Shown: positions 1 through 8,807, counted from the first letter of the stretch. The stretch is 64,000 bases of DNA from Actinokineospora globicatena (GCF_024171945.1 NZ_JAMTCR010000002.1:2542001-2606000), one strand, 5' to 3'. A program made the numbers and translations. The notes: generated from the sequence alone by a model not told the origin.

Positions 1-258
1 CGGGCGCTGGCCACGGAGCTGCGCCGCAAGGGGGTCGACGACGAGGTCGTCGCCGAGGCGGTCGCGGCCGTGGACGCCGACGCCGAGCAGGAACGGGCCG
101 CCGACCTGGTCGCCAAGAAGCTCGGGGCCATGCGCGCCCTGGACGAGCAGACCAAGATCCGCCGCCTCGTGGCCATGCTGGCCCGCCGCGGCTACGGCGA
201 GGGCATGGCCTACCGGGTCGTGCGCGCCGCGCTCGACGGCGTCGACCCGGCCGACTAG
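1..258 (+). CDS. recX: RecX regulatory protein, C-terminal part (5' end outside window)
   Basis: The reading frame is open from base 1 to a TAG at 256-258 and encodes the last 85 residues of a RecX-type protein; the start lies upstream. The visible part is helical and very rich in Arg, Ala and Glu, with the repeated helix pattern of RecX (for example KIRRLVAMLARRGYGEG followed by an AYRVVRAAL helix). RecX binds RecA filaments and limits recombinase activity; in actinobacteria it normally follows recA directly. Family assignment rests on the C-terminal helical repeat and on the downstream miaB neighbourhood, which also follows recX in mycobacteria. Confidence 0.85.
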   Translation, partial: RALATELRRKGVDDEVVAEAVAAVDADAEQERAADLVAKKLGAMRALDEQTKIRRLVAMLARRGYGEGMAYRVVRAALDGVDPAD

Positions 259-266
259 CGGCGACC

Positions 267-291
267 GGACCATCACCCGCGGTGATGATCC
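267..291 (+). terminator. Weak hairpin after recX
   Basis: An 11-bp stem with one mismatch (GGACCATCACC pairing with GGTGATGATCC) and a 3-nt loop begins 8 nt after the recX stop codon. There is no T-tract, so it may be a factor-dependent end or an mRNA 3' stabiliser rather than an intrinsic terminator. Confidence 0.35.
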
Positions 292-368
292 CCCCGGTTC
301 TGGCGGCGAATTCTCGGGCGTCGAACGGCCCCTCCGCACCGCCCGCGATGACCTTGAGGGCCGACCAC

Positions 369-384
369 AGTGGCCAGTGTCACA
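369..384. promoter_or_regulatory. CRP/GlxR-like site 1 (degenerate)
   Basis: AGTGGCCAGTGTCACA fits the TGTG-N7-TCACA layout of actinobacterial CRP/GlxR operators except for one change in the left arm. It is the weakest of three similar sites upstream of sdh. Confidence 0.3.
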
Positions 385-459
385 ACGAACACTTCGCGGC
401 CGCTTCCCTTGTCCGACAACGGTTCCACCTGCCATAACACCGTACGGCCGACCGGCTCG

Positions 460-475
460 TGTGCGCGAGATCACA
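460..475. promoter_or_regulatory. CRP/GlxR-like site 2
   Basis: TGTGCGCGAGATCACA has both conserved arms (TGTG and TCACA) at the spacing of the CRP/GlxR consensus TGTGANNTNNNTCACA, extended by an outer G/C pair. CRP-type regulators are known to control succinate dehydrogenase genes in corynebacteria and mycobacteria. Operator function here is inferred. Confidence 0.55.
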
Positions 476-524
476 GGTGTTGACCACCGTTGGCGAGGGG
501 TCGATCACCCACCGACCCGCCGTC

Positions 525-540
525 TGTGGTACTTGTCACA
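525..540. promoter_or_regulatory. CRP/GlxR-like site 3
   Basis: TGTGGTACTTGTCACA has both intact arms at the correct spacing. It lies 65 bp (about six helical turns) downstream of site 2 and about 100 bp before the first gene of the sdh cluster, a sensible position for a promoter-proximal operator. Confidence 0.55.
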
Positions 541-637
541 TCTGCCGTTGCAAGGCACAGTCGGCGACGAGCGGCACCACGGGTCCCCCCGACGGCACGG
601 GCCCGGCCGCGACCAGACCGAGGTACGGAGGTGCGAG

Positions 638-919
638 ATGTCGAGTACGGAGATCAGTGAGCTGCAGCGGACCATCGGCCAGCTGCGGCAGTGCGTCGGA
701 GCCCTGCGGGCCCGGTACGGCGACGTGCCCGCCGTGCGCAGGCTCGCCAACGACCTCGAGCGCATCGACATCGACGTCGCCGACTTCACCACCACGCCCT
801 CGGCGCCGGTGCCGAGGCGGGCGGAGGCGGCCGAGGTCGTCGTCGTCCCCGACACCCCGTACGACCCCGCGCTCTGGCACGGCGCCGACGACGAGGGAGT
901 CGGCGGCTACCAGCGCTAA
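638..919 (+). CDS. Small conserved protein preceding sdhC
   Basis: This encodes 93 residues. The ATG at 638 is chosen because a strong ribosome binding site (CGGAGG, ending at 631) lies 6 nt upstream and the coding pattern starts there. The N-terminal 50 residues look like a helical hairpin or short coiled coil (SELQRTIGQLRQCVGALRAR), followed by a Pro/Val-rich linker and an acidic Tyr/Trp-containing tail. It has no signal peptide or membrane segment. Its stop is only 30 nt before sdhC, so it is probably co-transcribed with sdhCAB; a link to the respiratory complex is plausible but unproven. I do not recognise a named family. Confidence 0.75.
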   Translation: MSSTEISELQRTIGQLRQCVGALRARYGDVPAVRRLANDLERIDIDVADFTTTPSAPVPRRAEAAEVVVVPDTPYDPALWHGADDEGVGGYQR

Positions 920-949
920 CCCACCACACAGCTCAACAACGAGGACACG

Positions 950-1732
950 ATGACGTCAGGTGTTGGCGCCCCCACCCGGGCGAGTATCTCCGCGCGCACC
1001 CTGCGGACCGACCGGTGGTGGCTCCCGCCCCTGCTCACCAACCTGGGCCTGTTCGCCTTCGTCGCCTACGCGACCGTCCGCTCGTTCATGGGCAAGTGGT
1101 ACTGGGTCGAGGACTACGGCTACCTGACGCCGTTCTACTCGCCCTGCCTCAGCGAGTCGTGCCTGCCGGGATCCAGCCACTTCGGCACCCCGCTGCCGGA
1201 GCTGCCCGGCTGGATCCCGCTCGGGTTCGTCGCGCTGCCGTTCCTGCTCGGCTTCCGGCTGACCTGCTACTACTACCGCAAGGCCTACTACCGGTCGGTG
1301 TGGCAGTCGCCGCCCGCCTGCGCGGTGGCCGAGCCGCACGCGTCCTACTCGGGGGAGACGCGCCTGCCGCTGATCGTGCAGAACGCCCACCGCTACTTCT
1401 TCTACGTGGCGCTGCTCGTCTCGGTGGTCAACACATACGACGCCGTCGTGGCCCTCACCCACGGCCTCGGCGTGGGGAACCTGATCCTGCTCACCAACGT
1501 GGTCCTGCTCTGGGCCTACACGCTCTCGTGCCACTCGTGCAGGCACATCGCGGGCGGCAGGCTCAAGCACTTCTCCAAGCACCCCGTGCGCTACCGCGCG
1601 TGGACCCTCGTCTCCAAGCTCAACGTCCACCACATGCGGCTGGCTTGGACGACGCTGGGCACCCTGGTGCTGACGGACCTCTACGTGATGCTCGTCGCCA
1701 GCGGTGCCATCTCCGACCTGCGGATTTTCTAA
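950..1732 (+). CDS. sdhC: Succinate dehydrogenase membrane subunit (Sdh1 type)
   Basis: This 260-residue integral membrane protein anchors the dehydrogenase and passes electrons to the quinone. About five hydrophobic segments are visible (near residues 27-45, 87-101, 146-163, 170-190 and 230-250), which fits the fused single-subunit anchor of actinobacterial Sdh1 (Rv0249c-like, of similar length) rather than separate SdhC and SdhD. Features include a loop with two cysteines (SPCLSESCLPG) and a later CHSC motif followed by His. It is followed by sdhA after 23 nt, and no separate sdhD is present. The ATG at 950 follows a GAGGAC-type ribosome binding site. Confidence 0.88.
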   Translation: MTSGVGAPTRASISARTLRTDRWWLPPLLTNLGLFAFVAYATVRSFMGKWYWVEDYGYLTPFYSPCLSESCLPGSSHFGTPLPELPGWIPLGFVALPFLLGFRLTCYYYRKAYYRSVWQSPPACAVAEPHASYSGETRLPLIVQNAHRYFFYVALLVSVVNTYDAVVALTHGLGVGNLILLTNVVLLWAYTLSCHSCRHIAGGRLKHFSKHPVRYRAWTLVSKLNVHHMRLAWTTLGTLVLTDLYVMLVASGAISDLRIF

Positions 1733-1755
1733 GAGCACTTTCTCGAGAGGAACAC

Positions 1756-3669
1756 ATGACCGAGGTCGAGCGCCACTCCTACGACGTGGTGGTCATCGGG
1801 GCTGGTGGCGCGGGGCTGCGCGCGGTGATCGAGGCCAGGCAGCGGGGGCTGCGCGTGGCCGTGGTGTGCAAGTCGCTGTTCGGCAAGGCGCACACGGTGA
1901 TGGCCGAGGGCGGCTGCGCCGCGTCGATGGGCAACGCGAACTCCAACGACAACTGGCAGGTGCACTTCCGCGACACCATGCGCGGCGGCAAGTTCCTGAA
2001 CAACTGGCGGATGGCCGAGCTGCACGCCAGGGAGGCACCGGACCGGGTCTGGGAGCTGGAGACCTACGGCGCGCTGTTCGACCGCACCGAGGACGGCCGC
2101 ATCAGCCAGCGCAACTTCGGCGGTCACACCTACCCGCGGCTCGCGCACGTCGGTGACCGCACGGGGCTAGAGCTGATCCGCACGATGCAGCAGAAGATCG
2201 TGTCGTTGCAGCAAGAGGACTTCAAGGAGACCGGCGACTACGAGGCCAGGATCAAGGTCTTCGCCGAGTGCACCATCACCGAGCTGCTCAAGGACGGCGA
2301 TAAGATCGCCGGTGCGTTCGGGTACTGGCGTGAGTCCGGGCGGTTCATCTTGTTCGAGACCCCGGCGGTAGTGCTAGCGACCGGCGGTATCGGCAAGTCG
2401 TTCAAGGTGACCTCCAACTCCTGGGAGTACACCGGTGACGGGCACGCGCTGGCCCTGCGCGCGGGCGCCACGCTCATCAACATGGAGTTCGTCCAGTTCC
2501 ACCCGACCGGCATGGTCTGGCCGCCCAGCGTGAAGGGCATCCTGGTCACCGAGGGCGTGCGCGGCGACGGCGGGGTGCTGAAGAACTCCGACGGCAAGCG
2601 GTTCATGTTCAACTACATCCCGGACGTGTTCAAGGGCCAGTACGCCGACGGCGAGCAAGAGGCCGACCGCTGGTACACCGACCAGGAGACCAACCGCCGC
2701 ACCCCGGACCTGCTGCCCCGCGACGAGGTGGCCCGCGCGATCAACTCCGAGGTCAAGGCCGGTCGCGGATCACCGCACGGCGGCGTCTTCCTCGACATCG
2801 CCAGCCGCCTGCCCGCCGAGGAGATCAAGCGCAGGCTGCCGTCGATGTACCACCAGTTCAAGGAACTGGCCGACGTCGACATCACCGCCGAGCCGATGGA
2901 GGTCGGGCCGACCTGCCACTACGTCATGGGTGGCGTCGAGGTCGACCCGGACACCGCCGCGGCCAGCGTGCCCGGCCTGTTCGCCGCGGGCGAGTGCTCC
3001 GGCGGCATGCACGGCTCCAACCGGCTCGGCGGCAACTCGCTGTCGGACCTGCTGGTGTTCGGCAGGCGCGCGGGCCTGGGCGCGGCGACCTACGTCGAGT
3101 CGCTGACCGAGCGGCCCGCCGTCGTCCAGTCCGATGTGGACGAAGCGGCCCGGTTCGCGCTCGCCCCGTTCGACCCGCCAGCCGACGGCGTGGAGGAGAA
3201 CCCGTACACGCTGCAGAACGAGCTGCAGCAGTCGATGAACGACCTGGTCGGCATCATCCGCAAGGCCGAGGAGGTCGAGGCGGCGCTGACCAAGCTCGCC
3301 GAGATCAAGGCCAGGATCCCGAAGGTCACCGTCGAGGGCCACCGGCAGTACAACCCCGGCTGGCACCTGGCCATCGACCTGCGCAACATGCTGCTTGTCA
3401 GCGAGTGCGTGGCCAAGGCCGCGCTCACCCGCACCGAGAGCAGGGGCGGCCACACCCGCGACGACTACCCGATGATGGACGCCCAGTGGCGCAACACGCT
3501 GCTGGTCTGCTCGGCGGAGAGCGACGACCCGCTCGTCCCGAGTGTGGCGATCACCCGCAAGGAGCAGTCGCCGATGCGGGACGACCTGCTGGAGCTCTTC
3601 GAGCTCACCGAGCTGGAGAAGTACTACACCGGCGGTGAGCTGGGCTCCCACCCGGGACGAAAGGACTGA
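1756..3669 (+). CDS. sdhA: Succinate dehydrogenase flavoprotein subunit
   Basis: This is the catalytic subunit, 637 residues, oxidising succinate to fumarate with covalently bound FAD. The N-terminal dinucleotide-binding motif (VVVIGAGGAGLRAV, residues 11-24) and the FAD-linking region KAHTVMAEGG with His46 are intact. FHPTGM and the C-terminal domain are also present. The ATG at 1756 is chosen because the Rossmann motif begins immediately after it and a GAGAGGAAC ribosome binding site precedes it; the frame stays open upstream through sdhC, but that part is the shadow of sdhC. It is followed at 2-nt distance by sdhB. Confidence 0.96.
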   Translation: MTEVERHSYDVVVIGAGGAGLRAVIEARQRGLRVAVVCKSLFGKAHTVMAEGGCAASMGNANSNDNWQVHFRDTMRGGKFLNNWRMAELHAREAPDRVWELETYGALFDRTEDGRISQRNFGGHTYPRLAHVGDRTGLELIRTMQQKIVSLQQEDFKETGDYEARIKVFAECTITELLKDGDKIAGAFGYWRESGRFILFETPAVVLATGGIGKSFKVTSNSWEYTGDGHALALRAGATLINMEFVQFHPTGMVWPPSVKGILVTEGVRGDGGVLKNSDGKRFMFNYIPDVFKGQYADGEQEADRWYTDQETNRRTPDLLPRDEVARAINSEVKAGRGSPHGGVFLDIASRLPAEEIKRRLPSMYHQFKELADVDITAEPMEVGPTCHYVMGGVEVDPDTAAASVPGLFAAGECSGGMHGSNRLGGNSLSDLLVFGRRAGLGAATYVESLTERPAVVQSDVDEAARFALAPFDPPADGVEENPYTLQNELQQSMNDLVGIIRKAEEVEAALTKLAEIKARIPKVTVEGHRQYNPGWHLAIDLRNMLLVSECVAKAALTRTESRGGHTRDDYPMMDAQWRNTLLVCSAESDDPLVPSVAITRKEQSPMRDDLLELFELTELEKYYTGGELGSHPGRKD

Positions 3670-3670
3670 G

Positions 3671-4426
3671 GTGCCCTACAAGGCGAAGTTCAAGGTGTGG
3701 CGCGGCGACGCCGAGTCCGGCGAGTTGCGGGACTTCCTGGTGGAGGTGAACGAGGGCGAGGTCGTCCTCGACATCATCCACCGGCTGCAGGCCACCCAGG
3801 CCCCCGACCTGGCGGTGCGGTGGAACTGCAAGGCGGGCAAGTGCGGCTCCTGCTCCGCGGAGATCAACGGCAGGCCGCGGCTGCTGTGCATGACCCGGAT
3901 GTCGACCTTCACCGAGGAGGAGACGGTGACGGTCACCCCGATGCGCACCTTCCCGGTGATCCGCGACCTGGTGACCGACGTGTCCTTCAACTACCAGAAG
4001 GCGCGCGAGATCCCCTCGTTCACGCCCCCGGCCGACCTCGCCCCCGGCGACTACCGCATGCAGCAGGTCGACGTGCAGCGGTCGCAGGAGTTCCGCAAGT
4101 GCATCGAGTGCTTCCTGTGCCAGAACACCTGCCACGTGGTGCGCGACCACGAGGAGAACAAGGAAGCCTTCTCCGGCCCCCGCTTCCTGATGCGCGCCGC
4201 GGAACTCGAGTTCCACCCCCTCGACACCGCCGACCGCGTCCCGTCCGCGCAGGAGGACCACGGGCTCGGTCTGTGCAACATCACCAAGTGCTGCACCGAG
4301 GTCTGCCCGGAGCACATCGCGATCACCGACAACGCCCTCATCCCGATGAAGGAACGCGTCGCTGACCGCAAGTACGACCCGGTGGTGTGGCTCGGCTCCA
4401 AGATCTTCCGGCGCTCCAAGACCTGA
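3671..4426 (+). CDS. sdhB: Succinate dehydrogenase iron-sulfur subunit
   Basis: This 251-residue protein carries electrons from the flavin to the membrane anchor. The N-terminal ferredoxin fold has the [2Fe-2S] ligands Cys53, Cys58, Cys61 and Cys73 (CKAGKCGSC and a later LLC). The C-terminal half carries two cysteine clusters, CIECFLCQNTC and CNITKCCTEVCP, for the remaining Fe-S centres. The GTG start at 3671 lies 1 nt after the sdhA stop, implying translational coupling. Length matches Sdh1-type SdhB (about 250 residues). A strong terminator follows. Confidence 0.95.
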   Translation: MPYKAKFKVWRGDAESGELRDFLVEVNEGEVVLDIIHRLQATQAPDLAVRWNCKAGKCGSCSAEINGRPRLLCMTRMSTFTEEETVTVTPMRTFPVIRDLVTDVSFNYQKAREIPSFTPPADLAPGDYRMQQVDVQRSQEFRKCIECFLCQNTCHVVRDHEENKEAFSGPRFLMRAAELEFHPLDTADRVPSAQEDHGLGLCNITKCCTEVCPEHIAITDNALIPMKERVADRKYDPVVWLGSKIFRRSKT

Positions 4427-4440
4427 TTCTCTGGTTGCCT

Positions 4441-4476
4441 CCGGTGCCCGCGGTCCTCCTGGACCGCGGGCACCGG
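4441..4476 (+). terminator. sdh operon terminator
   Basis: A perfect 16-bp stem with a TCCT loop lies 14 nt after the sdhB stop and is followed by CGTTTTGG. This is a classic intrinsic terminator for a high-GC genome. Confidence 0.85.
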
Positions 4477-4581
4477 CGTTTTGGTGGCTTGTTGGGGCTG
4501 GCGTGGCGTCTTCTCGGCGCCCGGTGGGGGTTTTGGTGTGTACCAGTGGGGTTGAGGGCGGTGAAGTTCATTCGGACGGGT

Positions 4582-4689
4582 GACAGAAGTTGTCCACATG
4601 TGGATCTCTGGGAGATCGACAACGCCCGGACTGTCGGTGGGGCCCGGTAGACTGGCACCGGGGTCGCCCCCCGGAGAGGGTGGGGGCCG
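4582..4689 (+). repeat. 108-bp intergenic element, copy A
   Basis: Three conserved blocks at matching spacing link this copy to copy B: GACAGAAGTT plus two abutting DnaA-box-like motifs (4582-4607), a CCCGGTAGACTGG block with a TANNNT-type hexamer TAGACT at 4648-4653, and a 25-bp block that starts CGCCCCCCGGAGAGGG (4665-4689). The sequence between blocks is diverged although total length is identical in both copies. This pattern suggests functional constraint, such as a promoter plus RNA start, rather than a recent duplication. Confidence 0.8.
4590..4607. promoter_or_regulatory. Head-to-head DnaA-box-like pair
   Basis: TTGTCCACA (the form favoured in Streptomyces) abuts TGTGGATCT, whose complement is AGATCCACA, giving a near-palindrome. 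The same arrangement recurs in copy B. DnaA binding is inferred from the match only. Confidence 0.5.
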
Positions 4690-4819
4690 CCCGGGTACGG
4701 GCGGGGGCGCTGCGGGGCAAGGGAAGTTGCCGAAGTGTGACGTGCTGAAGTGTGATGCGGCGCGCTCTGGAGCGGCGCGCGCGGAGCCTGCGTGACGGAG
4801 CCGGGCGGTGGGTTGGCTC

Positions 4820-4861
4820 GGGGCCAGCGTGGCGGGGCCAGCGTGGCGGGGCCAGCGTGGG
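4820..4861 (+). repeat. Three tandem 14-bp units
   Basis: GGGGCCAGCGTGGC is repeated three times without gaps; the last unit differs only in its final base. It lies 66 bp beyond the 3' end of the MazG-like gene in non-coding sequence. No function is evident, and the array is too short and ungapped to be CRISPR-like. Confidence 0.8.
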
Positions 4862-4927
4862 ACAAGGCTGGCTCGGATGCCCAGGTGTGGCGGCGGCGCA
4901 GCGGAAGCAGTGGCTTGGTGGGCCTGG

Positions 4928-5278
4928 TTACTCGGGCTTGGGTGGGGCCTGGTCCGCTTGCGGGGTGCGGCGGTCGGGGTGCCAGGTCAGCCACTTGCGG
5001 TCGATGTGGTGGGGCAGGTCGACGTCGTGGTGGCGGGCCAGGAGGAGGACGTGGCAGAGGACGTCGGCCAGTTCGGCGGCGAAGTTGTCGGCCAGGGTCT
5101 CGGGGGTGTTGCCCTTGGGGCGGGCCTGGCCGGTGTGCATCAGGTAGGCCTGGGTGAGTTCGCCGACTTCCTCGTGGAGTTCGAGGAGGAACCAGGTGGC
5201 GTCCCGGGTGAAGCCGTGGGCTTGGGCGTAGCCGTAAGAGATCGCTTCGACGTCGTCGCTCAGGCGGGCTAGGTCCAT
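4928..5278 (-). CDS. MazG-like nucleotide pyrophosphohydrolase
   Basis: This encodes 116 residues. The MazG fold signature is visible: an ELHEEVGEL helix (Glu36, Glu37, Glu40) and a following ELADVL helix (Glu69, Asp72), which together supply the metal-binding acidic residues of all-alpha NTP pyrophosphohydrolases. The protein is a single-domain MazG-like form, shorter than two-domain MazG. Such enzymes hydrolyse non-canonical or excess NTPs to NMP and pyrophosphate; the substrate cannot be told from sequence. It lies downstream of the glu transporter on the same strand but is separated from it by a strong hairpin, so it may be independently expressed. Confidence 0.82.
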   Translation of the reverse strand: MDLARLSDDVEAISYGYAQAHGFTRDATWFLLELHEEVGELTQAYLMHTGQARPKGNTPETLADNFAAELADVLCHVLLLARHHDVDLPHHIDRKWLTWHPDRRTPQADQAPPKPE

Positions 5279-5299
5279 GGGGTGTGGATGTTAGGCCTG

Positions 5300-5338
5300 C
5301 CTCCACGCGGTAGCGGTGATAGGGCTACCGCGTGGAGG
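5300..5338 (-). terminator. glu operon terminator
   Basis: A perfect 15-bp stem (CCTCCACGCGGTAGC and its complement) with a 9-nt loop lies 7 nt beyond the gluD stop codon and 21 nt before the MazG-like start. No T-tract is present, but the hairpin is strong. Confidence 0.7.
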
Positions 5339-5345
5339 TAAGGCG

Positions 5346-6227
5346 TCAGCCGCCGCCGGTGCCCGCGCCTGCGGGGTCGGTGGCGGAGAGGGTGGCGGTG
5401 GCGGACTTCTTGCCCTGGCTGAGGCGGCGCTCGACCCAGATGGCGAAGCGGCTCAGGGTGTAGTTGATCAGGGTGAAGATGACCGCGATCAGCAGGTAGA
5501 CCTGGATCGGGTTGGACAGGACCTGCACGATCTGGCCCGCGACGCGCACGAGTTCCTCGTAGCTGATGACGAAGCCGAGCGAGGTGTCCTTGAGGACCAC
5601 CACGAGCTGGCTGATCACCGCGGGCAGCATCACCCGGAACGCCTGCGGCAGCAGCACCAGCGACAGCACCTGGCCGCGCCGCAAGCCCAGGGACTCGGCG
5701 GCTTCCCGCTGGCCCTTGGGCAGCGAGTCGATGCCCGCGCGGACGATCTCGGCGATGATCACCGAGTTGTAGGCGGTCAGGCCGATCACCAGGAACCACA
5801 GCGGTTCCAGGTCGAGGCCGAACTGCGGCAGCACCCGGGAGGCGAAGAAGATCGCGATGACCACCGGGACCCCGCGCAGCAGCTCCACCAGGCCGACGAC
5901 CGCCCAGCGGTACCAGCGGGCCGCGGTCACCCTGGTGACCGCCAGCAGGGTGCCGATCACCAGCGAGAACACCATCGCCAGCGCGGCGGCGACCAGCGTG
6001 TTGCCCAGCGCCTCGCCGATGCGCTGCCACACCAGCGGGAACTGCTCGTCGGACGGGTCGAACAGCGGCGCCCACTTCTCGACGTCGAACTGGTGCTGCG
6101 CGTCGAGCCGCAGGCCGACCAGGACCAGCACGCCGAGCAGCAGCAGGCCCGCGATGACCGAGCCGATCAGCACCCGCCGCTTGCTGCGCGGCCCCGGTGC
6201 GTCGAACAGGACGGATGTCGTGCTCAT
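5346..6227 (-). CDS. gluD: Glutamate-type ABC transporter permease (second permease)
   Basis: This encodes a 293-residue polar amino acid permease of the HisMQ family. A first membrane segment near residues 20-42 is followed by a periplasmic stretch and the permease core with the cytoplasmic EAA loop (EAAESLGLRRGQVLSL...LP) that docks on the ATPase. The ATG at 6227 overlaps the gluC stop codon as ATGA, so the two permeases are translationally coupled. It completes the gene order ATPase, binding protein, permease, permease typical of corynebacterial gluABCD. Amino acid specificity (glutamate) is inferred from gene order and family. Confidence 0.88.
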   Translation of the reverse strand: MSTTSVLFDAPGPRSKRRVLIGSVIAGLLLLGVLVLVGLRLDAQHQFDVEKWAPLFDPSDEQFPLVWQRIGEALGNTLVAAALAMVFSLVIGTLLAVTRVTAARWYRWAVVGLVELLRGVPVVIAIFFASRVLPQFGLDLEPLWFLVIGLTAYNSVIIAEIVRAGIDSLPKGQREAAESLGLRRGQVLSLVLLPQAFRVMLPAVISQLVVVLKDTSLGFVISYEELVRVAGQIVQVLSNPIQVYLLIAVIFTLINYTLSRFAIWVERRLSQGKKSATATLSATDPAGAGTGGG

Positions 6228-6874
6228 CGGGCGATCGCCACCTTCCGCTCCAGCAGCCCCAGCAGCAGGCCGCCGGGGATCGTGATCACCAGGTAGCCCA
6301 GCACGACGCCGATCAGCACCGGCAGCACGGCCTCGCCGCGCGAGCTGGTCAGGGTGTCGCCGACGGCGAACAGGTCGCCGCCGACGCCGAACGCGCCGAC
6401 GATCGCGGAGTTCTTGATCATCGCGATGATGACGCTGCCCAGCGGCGGCACGACCGTGCGCAGCGCCTGCGGCAGCACCACCGAGGTCAGCGACTGGCTG
6501 AAGGTCAACCCGACCGCGCGCGCCGCCTCGGCCTGACCGGCGGGCACCGAGTTGATGCCGCTGCGGACCGCCTCGCAGACGAACGCGGAGGTGTAGAGGA
6601 TCAGGCCGGTCACGCCGAACCAGAAGTACGCGCCGTTGACGCCGATCTCCGGCAGGCCGAACGCGCAGAAGAACAGCACGACGGTCAGCGGGCAGTTGCG
6701 GAACACGGTGACCCACGCGGTGCCCACCCAGCGCAGTGGTGGCACCGGCGACACCCGGAACCCGGCGATGACCGTGCCGAGGACCAGCGAGCCGAGCGCG
6801 GCGAACGCGCAGATCCGCAGCGTCTGCAGGAAACCGCTGACGTAGAGCGGGAAGTTGTCGATGATGACGTTCAC
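6224..6874 (-). CDS. gluC: Glutamate-type ABC transporter permease (first permease)
   Basis: This 216-residue HisMQ-family permease has several membrane helices and the EAA-type motif EAARAVGLTFSQSLTSVVLPQ. It forms a heterodimer with the GluD-like protein in the membrane. The ATG at 6874 lies 72 nt downstream of the gluB stop, and the 3' end overlaps gluD by 4 nt. Length is normal for the first permease of glu/gln importers. Confidence 0.88.
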   Translation of the reverse strand: MNVIIDNFPLYVSGFLQTLRICAFAALGSLVLGTVIAGFRVSPVPPLRWVGTAWVTVFRNCPLTVVLFFCAFGLPEIGVNGAYFWFGVTGLILYTSAFVCEAVRSGINSVPAGQAEAARAVGLTFSQSLTSVVLPQALRTVVPPLGSVIIAMIKNSAIVGAFGVGGDLFAVGDTLTSSRGEAVLPVLIGVVLGYLVITIPGGLLLGLLERKVAIAR

Positions 6875-6946
6875 GGGTGGCTCCGAGCCCGGTAAGGGCC
6901 TGGGGCGCCCGCCGTCGGCGGGCGCCCCAGGACGCGGGTCAGCAGA

Positions 6947-7828
6947 TCAGCTGCACGTAGCGGTCTCGGGCAGCTTCGGGGTGTTGGGCGCGACCTTGCC
7001 CGCGGTGTCCTTCCACGCCTTCTCGTAGGCGCCGTCAGCGGCGGCGGCCTTGAGGGTGTCGTTGACGAACTGGCAGAACTTGGTGTCGCCCTTCTTGATG
7101 CCGATGCCGTAGGGCTCCTTGGTGAACGGCTTGCCCACCAGCTTGAAGTCGCCCTTCGACGCGTCGACCAGGCCGAGCAGGATCACGTTGTCGGTGGTCA
7201 CGGCCTGCACCTGGCCGGTGCGCAGCGCGTCGGCGCACTTGGAGTACACGTCGAAGAGCACGATGTTCGACTGGTCGACGTACTCCTTGATCTTCTCGGC
7301 CGGGGTGGAGCCGGTGACCGAGCAGACCTTGGCGCCCGCGGCCTTGAGCGCCTCCGGGCCGTCGACGGTGGAGTCCTTCTTGACCATCAGGTCCTGGCCC
7401 GCCTCGTAGTACGGACCGGCGAAGGACACGCGCTCCTTGCGCTTGTCGTTGATCGTGTACGTCGCCACGACCAGGTCGACCTTGCCCTGCTCGATGTACT
7501 CCTCGCGGAACTTCGACTGGGACTCGACCCACTCGATCTTGTCCGCGCTGATCCCCAGCTTGGCGGCGACGAGCTTGGCGACCTCGACGTCGAACCCGGT
7601 CGGCTTGCCGTCGAGGCCCTTGAGGCCGAACAGCGGCTGGTCGAACTTGGTGCCGACGCGGATCTTGCCTGCCTGGCTCAGGGTGGCCATCGTGGTGCCC
7701 GCCTCGAACGAGGCCTTGGCGTCCACCGAGGGGTTGCCCGATCCCGAGTCGCTCGACCCGCCGCACGCGGCGAGCGAGAGGGCGAGGGCGGCGGTCACGG
7801 TACCGACCATGAGGCCCCGGAGTCGCAT
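6947..7828 (-). CDS. gluB: Glutamate-type substrate-binding lipoprotein
   Basis: This is a 293-residue periplasmic-type solute-binding protein (family 3). The ATG at 7828 is chosen because it gives an ideal lipoprotein signal peptide (positive start, hydrophobic core, lipobox LAAC with Cys22) and is preceded by AAGGAG at good spacing; a longer in-frame start would bury the signal. After the lipid anchor comes a Gly/Ser linker and two lobes, including IRVGTKFDQPLFG and a KGDTKFCQFVNDTLK segment near the end. It presents an acidic amino acid to GluC/GluD. Confidence 0.92.
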   Translation of the reverse strand: MRLRGLMVGTVTAALALSLAACGGSSDSGSGNPSVDAKASFEAGTTMATLSQAGKIRVGTKFDQPLFGLKGLDGKPTGFDVEVAKLVAAKLGISADKIEWVESQSKFREEYIEQGKVDLVVATYTINDKRKERVSFAGPYYEAGQDLMVKKDSTVDGPEALKAAGAKVCSVTGSTPAEKIKEYVDQSNIVLFDVYSKCADALRTGQVQAVTTDNVILLGLVDASKGDFKLVGKPFTKEPYGIGIKKGDTKFCQFVNDTLKAAAADGAYEKAWKDTAGKVAPNTPKLPETATCS

Positions 7829-7892
7829 GTGTGCTCCTTCGTTTGTCGTCGGCCGCGATCCGGCCGTCTGTACTGCCTTCTCGGGAGAAAGG

Positions 7893-8648
<756 letters not shown>

Positions 8649-8807
8649 GGCGTCCTCCGAGCGCTGGCGTACCGGGTTGCGTCAGTGGTCTGGGGATGGG
8701 CGTTGGCGGAAACCTACTCCGGCTCGCCCACCTCTCCCATGGGCCTTGAGCAACACTTAGGGTCTCAACTCTGTCACACATCCGCCTGGGGATCGTGGAG
8801 GTTCGCG

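Larger units (their letters stand above)
259..637. other. recX-sdh intergenic region
   Basis: This 379-bp gap has no convincing gene. It holds the hairpin after recX and three inverted TGTG/CACA-type motifs (369-384, 460-475, 525-540) that resemble CRP/GlxR operators. A ribosome binding site (GGAGG, 627-631) serves the gene starting at 638. The sdh promoter must lie here, probably downstream of or overlapping the operator at 525-540. Confidence 0.7.
4427..4927. other. sdhB-mazG intergenic region
   Basis: This 501-bp region contains no convincing protein gene. It holds the sdh terminator, one copy (4582-4689) of a 108-bp element repeated in inverted orientation at 14179-14286, a short hairpin just after that copy (CCGCCCG/CGGGCGG, about 4687-4704), and three tandem 14-bp units at 4820-4861. 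The 108-bp element with a downstream GC-rich hairpin could be a small RNA locus read rightward; this is inference. Confidence 0.6.

Noticed and set aside
691-3669. Single open frame spanning the small gene, sdhC and sdhA
   Set aside because: The part before 1756 is an out-of-phase shadow of the upstream genes; SdhA homology begins at the ATG at 1756, which has its own ribosome binding site.
4387-4795. Small open frames in the sdhB-mazG gap
   Set aside because: They overlap the sdh terminator and the 108-bp element and have no coding character or ribosome binding site.
4820-4861. Possible CRISPR-like array
   Set aside because: Units are 14 bp, contiguous and without spacers; no cas genes are in the window.
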